Below, piece after piece: positions 9,550 to 18,832 of a stretch of DNA of 64,000 nt. A program made the translations under genes and the position numbers. Each line of letters opens with the position of its first letter. Position 1 is the first letter of the stretch. Under the pieces are notes generated by a model, which was given only the letters and a program-made list of their open reading frames with translations, searched no databases and was not told the origin of the DNA. The stretch comes from Vampirovibrio sp041737375 (lineage in GTDB: Bacteria > Cyanobacteriota > Vampirovibrionia > Vampirovibrionales > Vampirovibrionaceae), in assembly GCF_041737375.1 (NCBI RefSeq), contig NZ_JBGSRV010000020.1, positions 1 to 64,000 of the forward strand, given 5' to 3'.

Positions 9550-10695
9550 TCAGCCCAGCCCAAGTCGGAGGGTTCCCTCATAATCGGCGCTGATTTTGGG
9601 CCAGCCGAAGTTTTCCTGGACATGTTGCAAGGCGGCCTTCGATTGCGCTTCCCAGAATGCGTTATCCTGTAGATAGGGTTGAAGGGCGTCTGCCCAGACC
9701 GAAGGCTTCATCTCGTCTACTAGCGTACCGACGTCTTGCAGCACTTCGGGAATGCCACCTCTACGAGAAGCGACCACTGGAGTTCCGGTGCTCATCGCTT
9801 CGACCATGACCATCCCGAAAGGTTCATCCCATAGGACAGGAAACAGGAAAACCCGCGAGCGAGCCATTTCCTCCAGAAGCGCCTCGTGGGAGCGGTAACC
9901 CAGAAACCGGATCGTCGCAGCGCCATAGTGTGCGTTAATTGCATCGGCACGTTCCTGGGCAAGGGCCATGTAGGGCGTGATTTTGGAAGTGGCGAAACCG
10001 GCAGCGCCTGCAACATTCAAGATCGCCTGAATACCGCGTTTGCGCAGTTCTGCCAGTATTTCCATGGCTTCCAATAAGCCTTTTTCCTTGACTAATCTTC
10101 CCGCAAACAAAAGCGTAAGTGCTTGCCGTTCCGGTGGCAGATTGTGGGCGGAAAGCTGAACCCCGTTGTACACCACCGCTGTTTTGGGTAGTATCGGCTC
10201 AAAACCGTTTCGAGCGGAGCGTAAAACGAAATGGCTGCAGAACAGGGCCATATCGATTGACTGGTACAGGCGCGGCCATTGGCTGCGATCCGGTAAAAAA
10301 GTCTGGACGGTGTTGTGCATATGCAAAATGATTTTGCCCTGGTATCCCAGCTTGCGCAGCCAAACTGCGTAATGGACTTGGTTATGGATATGCACGGCGT
10401 CATAGCCCTTGAAATGGTTAGTGGTCAGGCATAGGTAAGCCATCCAGAACAGCCCACGAAGCGTGATCGTGTCGTTTTTTGGAAATCGTAAGAGGGGTTG
10501 GATGAAACGGCTCAGGAACCCGTGGCCCTGCACGGGCACCGGGTAAGCACCTTTTTTTTGAAAGTGGGTGGAAAAAACAGTGAAGTTGATGTCGCCGCTG
10601 CGATGCAGGTAAACTTGCGCCACCCATCGGGCAATAGCGCCCCCATAGTAAGCATGCATTTTTTCATCTTGTGGAAGCACAACTGCGATTTTCAT
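9550..10695 (-). CDS. GT4 family glycosyltransferase
   Basis: A 381-residue GT-B retaining glycosyltransferase. The C-terminal Rossmann domain holds LLFAGRLVKEKGLLEAMEIL and the family's E-x7-E region (PVLWDEPFGMVMVEAMSTGT, PVVASRRGGIPEVL). The N-terminus begins MKIAVVLPQ. It is convergent with the GH5 gene one base away and overlaps the next GT4 gene by one base, so it ends the - strand operon. It should add a sugar to the EPS repeat unit; the sugar is not predictable. Confidence 0.9.
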   Translation of the reverse strand: MKIAVVLPQDEKMHAYYGGAIARWVAQVYLHRSGDINFTVFSTHFQKKGAYPVPVQGHGFLSRFIQPLLRFPKNDTITLRGLFWMAYLCLTTNHFKGYDAVHIHNQVHYAVWLRKLGYQGKIILHMHNTVQTFLPDRSQWPRLYQSIDMALFCSHFVLRSARNGFEPILPKTAVVYNGVQLSAHNLPPERQALTLLFAGRLVKEKGLLEAMEILAELRKRGIQAILNVAGAAGFATSKITPYMALAQERADAINAHYGAATIRFLGYRSHEALLEEMARSRVFLFPVLWDEPFGMVMVEAMSTGTPVVASRRGGIPEVLQDVGTLVDEMKPSVWADALQPYLQDNAFWEAQSKAALQHVQENFGWPKISADYEGTLRLGLG

Positions 10696-12017
10696 CAGGG
10701 TTTCGCCAGTGATACGATGGGCGCATGAAGCGCCTCCACGCCTGCCTGGGAAGGTCCAAAAATTTCACTATCGCGGTTCGCCAGTTCCGTAAAGCAACGG
10801 TAGAGTTGGCGTCCGGTGACGTGTATGTCATGCAGTTCGAGCACCCGTTTCTGGCCAGACTGTGCCATGGCCTGTGCTTCCGCCGTATGGGTTAGACAGT
10901 GTTGCAGTGCCTCGGCGAATCCCTCGCTGTCCCCTGCAGCAACCAGCAGACCTTCCCGTTCATGCTGGATGAGTTCCGGGATGCCGGTAATGGTTGTTGT
11001 AACAACCGGAAGTTCGGCCAGCAGGGCTTCCATCAGCACTACCGGCAGGCCCTCGGCGAAGCTGCTCAATGCAAACAGATCCGATTCCCGGATCAAAGCA
11101 TGAATTTCATCCTGGTTTTTGCCACCTGCGAAGGTCAAATGGCGATCGTCCAAGCCTAGCCTTTTGGCTTCATTTTCCAGCAAGGCGTGTAGCGGTCCAG
11201 TACCGACCAGGGTCAGGTGGAACGACACGTTTTTCAATTTCAGACTGGCCAGCGCCTTCAAAAGCACCAACTGCCCTTTGGCGGGGGACAAGCGCCCGAT
11301 GGACAGAATCTCGGGAACTCCTCTGGCTGCGTGATGTTTGATTCTCTCCGCCGCCAACATTAAGAAGGGTTCGCAGTCCAATCCCACTCGTACGATAAGG
11401 ATTTTACCCCAATCTTCGGAGTTTGCATGCAGCATGATCTGGCTCTGAGCATAATACGTTATGGCGATGATGCGATCCGCCATGGCGAATTTTTCCCGCA
11501 AACGGTGATGCTCAACATTGGAAAACTCATCCGGGCCATGTACTGTAAAGGAATACTGGCAACCATTGATGAGTTTTGTCAACATGCCCACGGTGCAAAC
11601 GGCTTGCGCGAAATGTACATGTAGGTGACGCAGCTGGTTCCGGCGCATCCAGCAGGCCACCATCACCGCTTCTGCGTAGTAGGCGAGATGGATCAGCAAG
11701 GTTTTGGGATGCGATCTGCCCAGCCGGATTGCACCCGCCAGACCCTTCAGCACCCCCACTGGGTTGGCCTTGAATTCCTGGACTAAGGCTCTTAGCGCTC
11801 CAGCAGCGCCTTGTGATTTGATGTAATGAGTCCGTGCGGCTTCTTGTTGCTCATCTGGCATCATGGCATCCATGGCGCGGTCCGGCTGATTGATGGAGGC
11901 CACTTTGACGGGCAGTCCCAGCCGCTCAATTTCCTGAATTTCCCGAAGTATAAATGTGTGCGAACGTGAGGGATACTGGCTGATCAGGTAGCCGGTGGAA
12001 GGGGTGTCGCCAAGCAT
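10695..12017 (-). CDS. GT4 family glycosyltransferase (WcaL-like)
   Basis: A 440-residue GT-B glycosyltransferase. The N-terminus reads TGYLISQYPSRSHTFILREI, typical of WcaL/colanic-acid-type enzymes. The donor domain has ILSIGRLSPAKGQLVLLKAL and SSFAEGLPVVLMEALLAELP with the expected E residues. It stands between the pyruvyl transferase (30 bases upstream) and the second GT4 gene (1-base overlap), consistent with a co-transcribed repeat-unit assembly operon on the - strand. Its specificity is unknown. Confidence 0.88.
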   Translation of the reverse strand: MLGDTPSTGYLISQYPSRSHTFILREIQEIERLGLPVKVASINQPDRAMDAMMPDEQQEAARTHYIKSQGAAGALRALVQEFKANPVGVLKGLAGAIRLGRSHPKTLLIHLAYYAEAVMVACWMRRNQLRHLHVHFAQAVCTVGMLTKLINGCQYSFTVHGPDEFSNVEHHRLREKFAMADRIIAITYYAQSQIMLHANSEDWGKILIVRVGLDCEPFLMLAAERIKHHAARGVPEILSIGRLSPAKGQLVLLKALASLKLKNVSFHLTLVGTGPLHALLENEAKRLGLDDRHLTFAGGKNQDEIHALIRESDLFALSSFAEGLPVVLMEALLAELPVVTTTITGIPELIQHEREGLLVAAGDSEGFAEALQHCLTHTAEAQAMAQSGQKRVLELHDIHVTGRQLYRCFTELANRDSEIFGPSQAGVEALHAPIVSLAKP

Positions 12018-12047
12018 GGGTGAATCATCTCCAGGGTCGGGTAGGCG

Positions 12048-12956
12048 TTAAGTAGAAGCTGAAATGAGTGTTCTATCGGAGGTGGAAAGTGCATTCATAC
12101 CATACTCGCGACGGAATGCTTCCAATCGATGCTCCAATTCCTGCGTGCGATCTTCAATCACTGTCCGCTGGCTTAGCGTTGGGGCAACGGTGGCAGCAAT
12201 CTGGCGGAGTTGCCGCTTCATGCTTAGCATCCGCAATGGGTTTGGGTACAGAAGATGCCGTTTGGGCCAGCTCCAGCTGAACGGACCGGGGAAATCGAAA
12301 ACGGTGGTTAAAGTGGTGGGATTGTAGGGAACTTTAACCGACTGACACCAGTCCTGCCATTTGTAGGACAGGATGGTATGGTGCGAACGGACGGGAATCC
12401 ATGGTAACCCCAACGCATCTGCCACGATAGCACCATGCATTGCCTCTGTGATCAAAATCTCCGTCTGATCCAGCGCGTTGCGGATCTGCTCGAACGACAT
12501 CCGGGGATCGATAAATCCAAAGCCAAGATCAGCGCATATGGTTTTCAGGCTACGGTTGCCCAGAATACCGAAGTCGACGTGAGGCATGTAGGAAAATCGG
12601 TAGATTTTTTTACCCTCGGTAAGCTGTGTCACCCGGCGAACCAGAATACCGGGATCCGCGACAGCGGTACTTTCGGGCAAGCCCAGTGTCTGGGCTGACA
12701 AGGGCCCTCGTACACAGTGGAATTTCCAAGAGCTGTCGATGTCCGGTAATCCTTTGCCGTAACCGACCCCAGTGCCAAAAACCTCGTATTGCTCCGACTT
12801 TGGAATACTACTGTTTAGGAGGGTGCCGATGCCTATAAATAGGCTATTGGGGGCAATGTGTGGTGCGGACAGATCCGGCAGGAAATGCTCCCATAGCCAG
12901 GCATTCAAATCGTCACCAAAATTATTGTGGGGGTGCTTGTGAAAATGTAGTTTCAT
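12048..12956 (-). CDS. Polysaccharide pyruvyl transferase (ExoV/GumL-like)
   Basis: The family transfers a ketal pyruvate from phosphoenolpyruvate to a sugar of the lipid-linked repeat unit, giving the polymer negative charge. The 302-residue protein begins with NNFGDDLNAWLWEHFLPDL, closely like ExoV of succinoglycan synthesis. Later it has FHCVRGPLSAQTLGL, VADPGILV, and ILITEAMHGAIVADALGLPW, the family's C-terminal H-x-A motif. Its presence argues that the EPS is acidic and pyruvylated. The last 60 residues are helical and of unclear role. Confidence 0.87.
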   Translation of the reverse strand: MKLHFHKHPHNNFGDDLNAWLWEHFLPDLSAPHIAPNSLFIGIGTLLNSSIPKSEQYEVFGTGVGYGKGLPDIDSSWKFHCVRGPLSAQTLGLPESTAVADPGILVRRVTQLTEGKKIYRFSYMPHVDFGILGNRSLKTICADLGFGFIDPRMSFEQIRNALDQTEILITEAMHGAIVADALGLPWIPVRSHHTILSYKWQDWCQSVKVPYNPTTLTTVFDFPGPFSWSWPKRHLLYPNPLRMLSMKRQLRQIAATVAPTLSQRTVIEDRTQELEHRLEAFRREYGMNALSTSDRTLISAST

Positions 12957-12999
12957 AAGGGTCTCATTCTGGGTTGAGTGCGGCTATGGTAATTAGAAT

Positions 13000-14055
13000 T
13001 TAGAGGGGACAGTCAACGGGAGGCGTTTGAGTAAAATTAAAGTGATGATCGAACGGCAGCAAATCACTTCGGATTTGGCGGGCTGTAGACGGTTGAATAT
13101 AGAAAGTATTCAACAATTGCTCCAGTTTTTGCCGAAAAATTTCATAGTTTTCGGTGGTTTCGGGCGCCATGTAAGTCACCCGGTTGGCGGAATCTTGAAT
13201 TCCGGCGATTAATGCGGGAATGGTCGGAATCTCATAAGGCCAATCGCTCGTATCGAAAGCATTAATCAGCAGGCGAATCAGTAAAAGACAAAACCGGCTG
13301 TCTTCAAATGAATCAACGCTTTTTTGGAATTGCCGGTAGGTGCTGATGACGTAATTGAAGTGCACGAAGCCATGTTCGCCATAATGCCGGGCGATTTTCT
13401 GGCTTTCAGTATGGCATTCGGCCCAGTATAACGTATCGAACAAGTGATCCTGACCTTTGAACCGACGAATCTGGCCACGGTGCACCCAGGGTGCCCATTG
13501 CCGAACCCAGCTGACATCCACCAGCATTTCCCAAGTGGCGGTGAGGTAGTCATAGCCCTGATCGGCAAACCAGCCATCCCAGGCGGGGCTGACACCCAGG
13601 CAAACCAGTTGCCGATTTGTGCAAAGCTCGTAATGCTTTTTGAGGAACTGCTGATCCGTGATAAACAAATCCGCGTCGTGCAATAGCGCCAGACGGCTTC
13701 GGCTCGCGCCAATTCCTCGTATGATCTGCAACCAGTGGTTTGTGCCGGGATTTTTAGCCCGTGTGGTCAGCCAGTTTTCAAATCGGTTGAGTTCGGTAAG
13801 GCGCAACGGAGGTCCTTGCCAGCTTTTTCGGCAGGATTCAAAGACCTTGCGAAAAGCCTCTGAACGCTGATCAGGCGTTACCAAAAGCTCTACGCAATGT
13901 TGCAAGTTCTGCGACGAACAGACTTCCATTGCGATTTTCAGAAATACCGGCAAATCGCCCGGAATCGCCAACAGTAAGGAATAACCTTCGTGTCGTGGTT
14001 GAATGGCTTTGGGCCAGAAACTGTAAAATGGTTTCCAAAAATCGCTTTTTTTCAC
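13000..14055 (-). CDS. Hypothetical protein, probable GT-A-like glycosyltransferase
   Basis: No firm family. The 351-residue soluble protein begins with segments shaped like a nucleotide-sugar-binding Rossmann region (YSLLLAIPGDLPVFLKIAME). It has a DxD-type metal motif in RLALLHDADLFI near residue 128, preceded by IRGIGASRSR. The C-terminal half is rich in aromatic residues. It overlaps the acyltransferase by 4 bases and precedes the pyruvyl transferase gene, so it belongs to the EPS assembly operon. A glycosyltransferase role is the simplest reading but is inferred. Confidence 0.6.
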   Translation of the reverse strand: MKKSDFWKPFYSFWPKAIQPRHEGYSLLLAIPGDLPVFLKIAMEVCSSQNLQHCVELLVTPDQRSEAFRKVFESCRKSWQGPPLRLTELNRFENWLTTRAKNPGTNHWLQIIRGIGASRSRLALLHDADLFITDQQFLKKHYELCTNRQLVCLGVSPAWDGWFADQGYDYLTATWEMLVDVSWVRQWAPWVHRGQIRRFKGQDHLFDTLYWAECHTESQKIARHYGEHGFVHFNYVISTYRQFQKSVDSFEDSRFCLLLIRLLINAFDTSDWPYEIPTIPALIAGIQDSANRVTYMAPETTENYEIFRQKLEQLLNTFYIQPSTARQIRSDLLPFDHHFNFTQTPPVDCPL

Positions 14056-15221
14056 GGGATCAATCCTGACAATTTTGATTCAACTTGTGCTTTTATTTCC
14101 AGCTCGGATTTGAAATCGGCTTTCCGTTTGAAAAACGTGGGCATGCGAAATCCTTTGTGAATGCAATCTCGTAAGTAATTGCGAGAAGGTTTCTCGACAT
14201 ACGTAAATAAACAGTGGGCGCAGGCTACCGAAACCAGTATTTTTACCATTATGAATAGGGCGGGAATATTCTGAAGGGAAGAAAGTGCGGGCAATAGCTT
14301 AGTAAGCTGAAGATAAAGCATGGTAAGGAAAGCGTCCACCATATATAAGGAATACGAAATCTCTCCAAGATAAATCATGGGTCGGTTCGCAAAAATGGCC
14401 CGACAGGCAGATCCTGCAAACGACAGAGCATAAATTAAAACGGCGAGGAACGGAACCACTATAAAATCGCTCCAGTTGGTGTATATACCCAAGACGCAGA
14501 CCAGCAAGACCAACCCGAACCAACCGTCCAGAGTACCCGAAGCGGGCTTTTGCAATTGAATTTTATAAATGTTGTAAAGCAGCATCCCGGTTGTGAATTC
14601 AGCGGTGACCCGGATTAATGAATATGCGTCGCACCAGTTGATGCTACCGTTTTTCCCCAGAGCCAGTGCAGTCAGATAAAAAGAAAGCCAAAGTACGGCT
14701 CCAGCCAGCAGATTTAATTTTGGGGAGTTGATACGTACCGTGAGCACCTTTAGCCAAGGGAAAAGAAGATAAGCGAACCATTCCGCGCTTACCGACCAGG
14801 CTGGGTAGTTCCAGGTCAGAGGGTGGGTTAGCCCCCAGGCCTGTATATTCAGAGTATGACAGATAAAACTCCAAAACGAAAAATGGATTTCGTCTCCGGG
14901 GTGCGTGCCAACCAACTGTACTCGAACCAGGAAATTAATCAAAAAGAGGGATAAGATGAACCAGTGAACCGGCATAATTCGGGCCAATCGCATCCACAGG
15001 AACTGAACGAGTAGCTTTTTACGAATGTTCAGGAAATCTTTCTGGTGGGCGTACGAGATAATGAATCCGCTCAAGAGGAAGAACAAATCGACGCCTAGAT
15101 ACCCTCTACTGAAGAGGGGTGTAAGGGAACCGAAATTTATCAGGCCCGTGCTTAAATGAAAAAGCACCACCCAAAGGGCTGCCAAAGCTCTGATACCAGT
15201 TAACGCGTCCAGTCTGCGCAT
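14052..15221 (-). CDS. Acyltransferase 3 family protein (OafA-like, EPS decoration)
   Basis: A 389-residue membrane protein with about ten helices. It starts MRRLDALTGIRALAALWVVLFHLS, which contains the family's conserved R (RALAA) and H (FHLS). FFLLSGFIISYAH and RLARIMPVHWF follow, and a basic C-terminal tail ends it. Members O-acetylate or succinylate surface sugars. It overlaps the next gene downstream by 4 bases and is the first gene of the - strand assembly operon. It is an intact counterpart of the truncated acyltransferase at 114-770, though the two are not close copies. Confidence 0.88.
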   Translation of the reverse strand: MRRLDALTGIRALAALWVVLFHLSTGLINFGSLTPLFSRGYLGVDLFFLLSGFIISYAHQKDFLNIRKKLLVQFLWMRLARIMPVHWFILSLFLINFLVRVQLVGTHPGDEIHFSFWSFICHTLNIQAWGLTHPLTWNYPAWSVSAEWFAYLLFPWLKVLTVRINSPKLNLLAGAVLWLSFYLTALALGKNGSINWCDAYSLIRVTAEFTTGMLLYNIYKIQLQKPASGTLDGWFGLVLLVCVLGIYTNWSDFIVVPFLAVLIYALSFAGSACRAIFANRPMIYLGEISYSLYMVDAFLTMLYLQLTKLLPALSSLQNIPALFIMVKILVSVACAHCLFTYVEKPSRNYLRDCIHKGFRMPTFFKRKADFKSELEIKAQVESKLSGLIP

Positions 15222-15572
15222 AAAGTCTAGGGAAAACCTCCGCGAAAATTAGAAAACTGAAGCCAAAGTAAAAGATGAGGGCGGACACGATTGCAAGTGC
15301 CGTTCGGGCCTTACAAGAGTTTAATCATATCTGAATAGTTATCATAAAGTAAAGCTTATAATTGTTAACTTATTTGGATTCAAACATGTTGACAAAGCAA
15401 GGTTTTTTAAATACTTCCTAAATTTTTAGGAGTACACTCTTTCGATAGTTAAATAACAAATGCCTAAATGCTGTAATCTGAGCCCAATAACGGGGACCGT
15501 TTAAAAGTAGAGGGTTTTTGTTTTTGGTCTTGCCCTGTTTGGTGGGCTAACTCGAATCATTGCCTTCAGCTA
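15222..15572. other. Intergenic region with a possible IS-end remnant
   Basis: These 351 bases are AT-rich without an ORF. The part at about 15475-15522 (ATCTGAGCCC, then GGGGACCGTTTAAAA and a T-rich end) resembles the left end of the IS3 element at 17583-17630 (ATCTGCGCCCC, GGGAACCATTTAAAA). It may be a leftover IS end. The promoter for the operon starting at 15221 should also lie here. Confidence 0.4.
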
Positions 15573-16280
15573 TTAATAAGCGCCTTTTTTCAAGAGTACG
15601 CAGGGGAGTGTTTTGAGCAGAATCAGAACATCGGTCAACAGGCTCCACTGCATCACATACTTTAATTCAATATTGCAAAGCTGATCAAACGAAAGGTCTG
15701 AACGGCCACTCACTTGCCAAGGCCCAGTCATTCCAGGCATCACCGAAAATCTGGAAGTGTAAGGGTATTTAAAAATATTGCTTTCCGCAGGGACAAAAGG
15801 CCGAGGGCCCACCAGGCTCATTTCTCCTTTGAGTACGTTAAACAGCTGGGGAAACTCATCCAAACTATACTTACGCAAGAATTTACCGAGTGGGGTAATG
15901 CGATTGTCATTTTTTAACTTCAACAGCTCAGTCTGCGCCGTCTGATCTTTTTTCAAGTCATCCCATAAGCGATCCGCATTTTGAACCATGGTGCGAAATT
16001 TATACATATAAATGGGTTGATAATCTTTGCCTATCCGCACACTCTTATAAATAACAGGCCCTGGAGACGACAGACGAACCAGAATGGCCAGCACCAACAA
16101 CATAGGACTGATCAACACCAGGCCAATCAAGGAAAGCAAAAAGTCCGCCACTCTTTTGATTTGTAATTGCAACTGGATGGATTGCGCAGCGTGTGATTCC
16201 AATTTGTAGGAATGAGTGGGTTGATCAATCGGTATGACAGATGACTGACTACGCGTTAAAAGTTCGGTAGATATGGACAC
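15573..16280 (-). CDS. Undecaprenyl-phosphate sugar-1-phosphate transferase (WbaP/ExoY/GumD C-domain family)
   Basis: This enzyme starts each repeat unit by moving a sugar-1-phosphate from its nucleotide donor to undecaprenyl phosphate at the inner membrane. The 235-residue form has one hydrophobic hairpin (about residues 42-65, FLLSLIGLVLISPMLLVLAI) and then the catalytic domain. That domain contains PVIYKSVRIGKDY, YKFRTMVQNAD, LRKYSLDEFPQLFNVLKGEM, SLVGPRPF and PGMTGPWQVSGRSDL, all hallmark motifs. The start is GTG at 16280. It is short (ExoY-like) because the N-terminal membrane domain of GumD is absent. It is separated from the rest of the - strand operon by a 351-base gap. Confidence 0.9.
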   Translation of the reverse strand: MSISTELLTRSQSSVIPIDQPTHSYKLESHAAQSIQLQLQIKRVADFLLSLIGLVLISPMLLVLAILVRLSSPGPVIYKSVRIGKDYQPIYMYKFRTMVQNADRLWDDLKKDQTAQTELLKLKNDNRITPLGKFLRKYSLDEFPQLFNVLKGEMSLVGPRPFVPAESNIFKYPYTSRFSVMPGMTGPWQVSGRSDLSFDQLCNIELKYVMQWSLLTDVLILLKTLPCVLLKKGAY

Positions 16281-16491
16281 GTCCGTATGTTCCTTTATGA
16301 GTCTGTTGGGTTCAAGTCAGTAACAAGGGTGATAAAACTTTTCGAGTGAATTTTATTGATTACCTGAAAACATTTGTCTGTCAAGATAACTTTCATAAAT
16401 ACTGTTTTAATAACATAAAAACTTTGGGAGTGAACCTATTTATATAGCTAAGCGTCTTTATTGCCTGGCAAGCCAGGGGGGGACCGTGAAG

Positions 16492-17058
16492 ATGAGATGT
16501 CTTAGCTGTTGTAGTGAGCGGGTTATCAAAAGTGGTTTTACTCAGGGCAGCAACGATATGAGTGCAAAGCCTGTCATTATCACTTCATTACTAAGCACAA
16601 ACGAGATTTTGCGAAAAAGAAAGTCCGGGTGATCCGCCTGTATTGTAGCGGGGTGAGCTTTCGGCAAATTGGGCGATTGGAAAATATTTCACCCACCTCC
16701 GTTCGGCGATGGGTCAGGCAATATGCGCAAGGACTGCCCGACGCTGCGTCGAACATCCAATCGGCTTCAGTGGTGGAACTGGATGAACAGTGGCATTTTG
16801 TGAAAAAAAAGTCAAAAGCTCTGGATTTGGACAGCAGTCGCTTATGAAACGGGGTAATTATTAGACTGGGAACTGGGTGGCCGGGATACACTCACTTTTC
16901 GACGCTTTTATAAACGGATAGAGCAACGATTTCATCCACATTTGTATTGCGCGGATCATTGGGAGGCTTACCGACAGGTCATCCTGAAAGATCGGCTCGT
17001 TCCAAGCAAATCCGGTACCAGTCGAGTGGAAAGCAACAATGCCGATACTCGAAAATAG
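16492..17058 (+). pseudogene. IS1-family transposase, decayed by frameshifts
   Basis: Three reading frames must be joined to recover an IS1-type transposase. The first, from ATG at 16492, gives the zinc-ribbon start (MRCLSCCSERVIKSG). A shift near 16550 leads to QQRYECKACHYHF, the helix-turn-helix (ISPTSVRRWV) and VVELDEQWHFV with the first catalytic Asp, ending at a stop near 16846. From about 16870 another frame supplies GGRDTLTFRRFYKRI, LYCADHWEAY (second Asp) and SRVESNNADTRK (Glu), stopping at 17058. All three DDE positions survive, but the frame is broken twice. One shift could be programmed; two and internal stops indicate a dead copy. Confidence 0.75.
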
Positions 17059-17582
17059 CACGGTACGATACCCTGCAATGTATCCAGTCCATCCTGGCAG
17101 GGAGGTAGATCTTCCACAAAAGTACCCAGGGTCGCTTGCCAATGTTCCAAGGCTTCAGTTTTTAATTCCTCGGTAAAAAATCGGAAACTGAATGCTACTT
17201 ATGATACCTTGACTTATGTTAATTTATGATATTGAAATATTTTTAACCTGGTTTATTATAACTTACCTTGCAAAGATTTATAATATGTATATTTTTACAA
17301 CCTAATTTACTACTGTTTGGTAAGCTGATGAGTATTCATTACACTGAAGTTTTTGTTCTCTTGCTCCTGCAGGCCAGGCTCACCATTTTCAACAGATGCT
17401 CACCAGGGGCTAGTTCAATTTTAGGGATCTCTGGGTACTATTAGTACCCAGATTCGGACATATTTAAATCGAAAGCAGCTTGAGTAAGGCTTGAGCCTGA
17501 GCATCTCATTTTCTTTAGCAAGATTGACCAGAGACGCTCCATAAATAATATAAGTCGAAGCATTAAAAACCCTCTGAAGGCT
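17059..17582. other. Non-coding stretch between IS remnants, with a 9-bp perfect hairpin
   Basis: About 520 bases without a credible gene. A perfect inverted repeat, CTGGGTACT at 17431-17439 and AGTACCCAG at 17443-17451 with a 3-base loop, is the only clear structure. It is not followed by a T-run, so it is more likely an IS-end or protein-binding palindrome than a terminator. Confidence 0.4.
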
Positions 17583-17655
17583 TGATCTGCGCCCCATATA
17601 GGGAACCATTTAAAACTTGAGGTTTTTATTCATGGGAAGAAAGGAACCTTAAGCA

Positions 17656-17922
17656 ATGAAGATCTCCAGATTTACGGAAGAGCAGATTATCGCGGCTATA
17701 CGTAGCCAGGTATCGGGCGAAAAGACGGTGGAGAAGGTGTGCCGGGAGTTGAGTATCTCAGCGGCCACATTTTTTAAATGGAAGCAGAAGTATGGTGGGA
17801 TGACCATTTCTGAAGCCAAGCGGTTGCGGGCTTTGGAATCCGAGAATGCCCGGCTCAAGAAGCTGTTGTCTGAACGCACCTTGGAGCTGGATGCGCTCCA
17901 GGACGTGTTAAAAAAGTATTAG
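17656..17922 (+). CDS. IS3-family transposase OrfA
   Basis: An 88-residue helix-turn-helix protein that binds the IS ends. It begins MKISRFTEEQIIAAIRSQ, continues with the recognition helix (ISAATFFKWKQKYGGM), and ends in a leucine-zipper segment (ALESENARLKKLLSE). AAGGA precedes the ATG. Its last codons overlap the slippery sequence A-AAA-AAG at 17910-17916, where a -1 shift would lead directly into OrfB, giving the OrfAB transposase. Confidence 0.9.
   Translation: MKISRFTEEQIIAAIRSQVSGEKTVEKVCRELSISAATFFKWKQKYGGMTISEAKRLRALESENARLKKLLSERTLELDALQDVLKKY
17910..17916 (+). promoter_or_regulatory. Programmed -1 frameshift site (A-AAA-AAG) joining OrfA and OrfB
   Basis: The orfA frame reads TTA AAA AAG TAT TAG. 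Slipping back one base at AAG gives GTA TTA GGG CCT and an open frame through ATG at 17940. This matches the well-known A6G slippery motif used by IS3-family elements to make the active OrfAB fusion. Confidence 0.8.
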
Positions 17923-17939
17923 GGCCTACTCGCCGCCGA

Positions 17940-18770
17940 ATGATTCAACAGGCCCTGGTCCGAGACTGGGGCTTGTCGATTCGGTCCAGTTGCCGCCTTG
18001 CTGGAATCAGTCGGAGTCATTTAAATCAACCCAGACTCATTGACGAGGATGCATTAAGAGCAGAAATCCGACGGCTGGCATACCAACACCCCCGCTTTGG
18101 TTATCGTCGCATTCACGCCCTGTTAGAACCCTTGGGTTGGAAAGTGAATGTGAAACGGGTCCGACGGATCTGGCGCGAGGAAGGCCTACAAGTCAAAAAG
18201 AAACATAGAAGACGACGCAAGGGTTCTGGCGTGACCGTGCTAGTGCCTGAGCAAGCCAAAGCACCCAATCATGTCTGGACGCTGGATTTCGTGCAGGATC
18301 GACTCAGCAAGGGCACCGGGATTCGGCTGCTGACCGTGTTGGATGAATTCACTCGCGAAAGCCTGTGCATTCGAGTGGAGCGGCGTTTACGGTCAGAAGA
18401 TGTCCGTTTAACCTTGGAGACATTATTCAAGGATTATGGGATTCCAGTTTATTTGCGCTCAGATAACGGCTCTGAATTCATTGCCCACTGTTTGCAAGGC
18501 TGGCTGGAAACCCAAGGCACCAAGCCCTTATTCATTGAGCCTGGAAGCCCTTGGCAGAATGGAAAATGTGAATCGTTTAACGGCCGCTTTCGGGACGAAT
18601 GTCTGAATCTGGAATGGTTTGACTCCCTCAAGGAAGCCCAAGTGGTCATTGAGGCATGGCGAGAGCATTACAACCAGGAACGCCCCCACAGTGCTTTAAA
18701 TTATCTGGCACCCCGGCAATTTATCCAGCGCTGGCAACAAGAACAGGCCTTACTTCGCCAAAGTGCTTAA
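17940..18770 (+). CDS. IS3-family transposase OrfB (DDE integrase core)
   Basis: A 276-residue rve-type catalytic subunit. The N-terminal HTH_21 region (LAYQHPRFGYRRIHALLE) precedes the DDE core: HVWTLDFVQD (first Asp), PVYLRSDNGSEFIA (second Asp) and NGKCESFNGRFRDECLN (Glu), followed by the usual QERPHSALNYLAP tail. All catalytic residues are present, so the element could be active. It is probably made mainly as an OrfAB fusion through the upstream frameshift site; the ATG at 17940 is in the same frame as the fusion. Confidence 0.92.
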   Translation: MIQQALVRDWGLSIRSSCRLAGISRSHLNQPRLIDEDALRAEIRRLAYQHPRFGYRRIHALLEPLGWKVNVKRVRRIWREEGLQVKKKHRRRRKGSGVTVLVPEQAKAPNHVWTLDFVQDRLSKGTGIRLLTVLDEFTRESLCIRVERRLRSEDVRLTLETLFKDYGIPVYLRSDNGSEFIAHCLQGWLETQGTKPLFIEPGSPWQNGKCESFNGRFRDECLNLEWFDSLKEAQVVIEAWREHYNQERPHSALNYLAPRQFIQRWQQEQALLRQSA

Positions 18771-18832
18771 CTCTGAAAATGCTGAATTGCGTGGCTGAAA
18801 GTAAACACGCAGAATTTTGCACGCAAAGGTAT

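Larger units (their letters stand above)
17583..18832 (+). mobile_element. IS3-family element (IS407-like subgroup)
   Basis: The orfA/orfB pair and a left end beginning TGATCTGCGCCCC at about 17583 define an IS3-family insertion. The subgroup is suggested by the OrfA N-terminus. I could not find a matching right inverted repeat between the end of orfB (18770) and the hairpin at 18833, so the right boundary is approximate and that end may be lost. Both transposase frames are intact. Confidence 0.65.

Noticed and set aside
16968..17150. Small - strand ORF in the IS1 remnant
   Set aside because: It is complementary to the decayed transposase frame that carries the second Asp and Glu, so it is a shadow.
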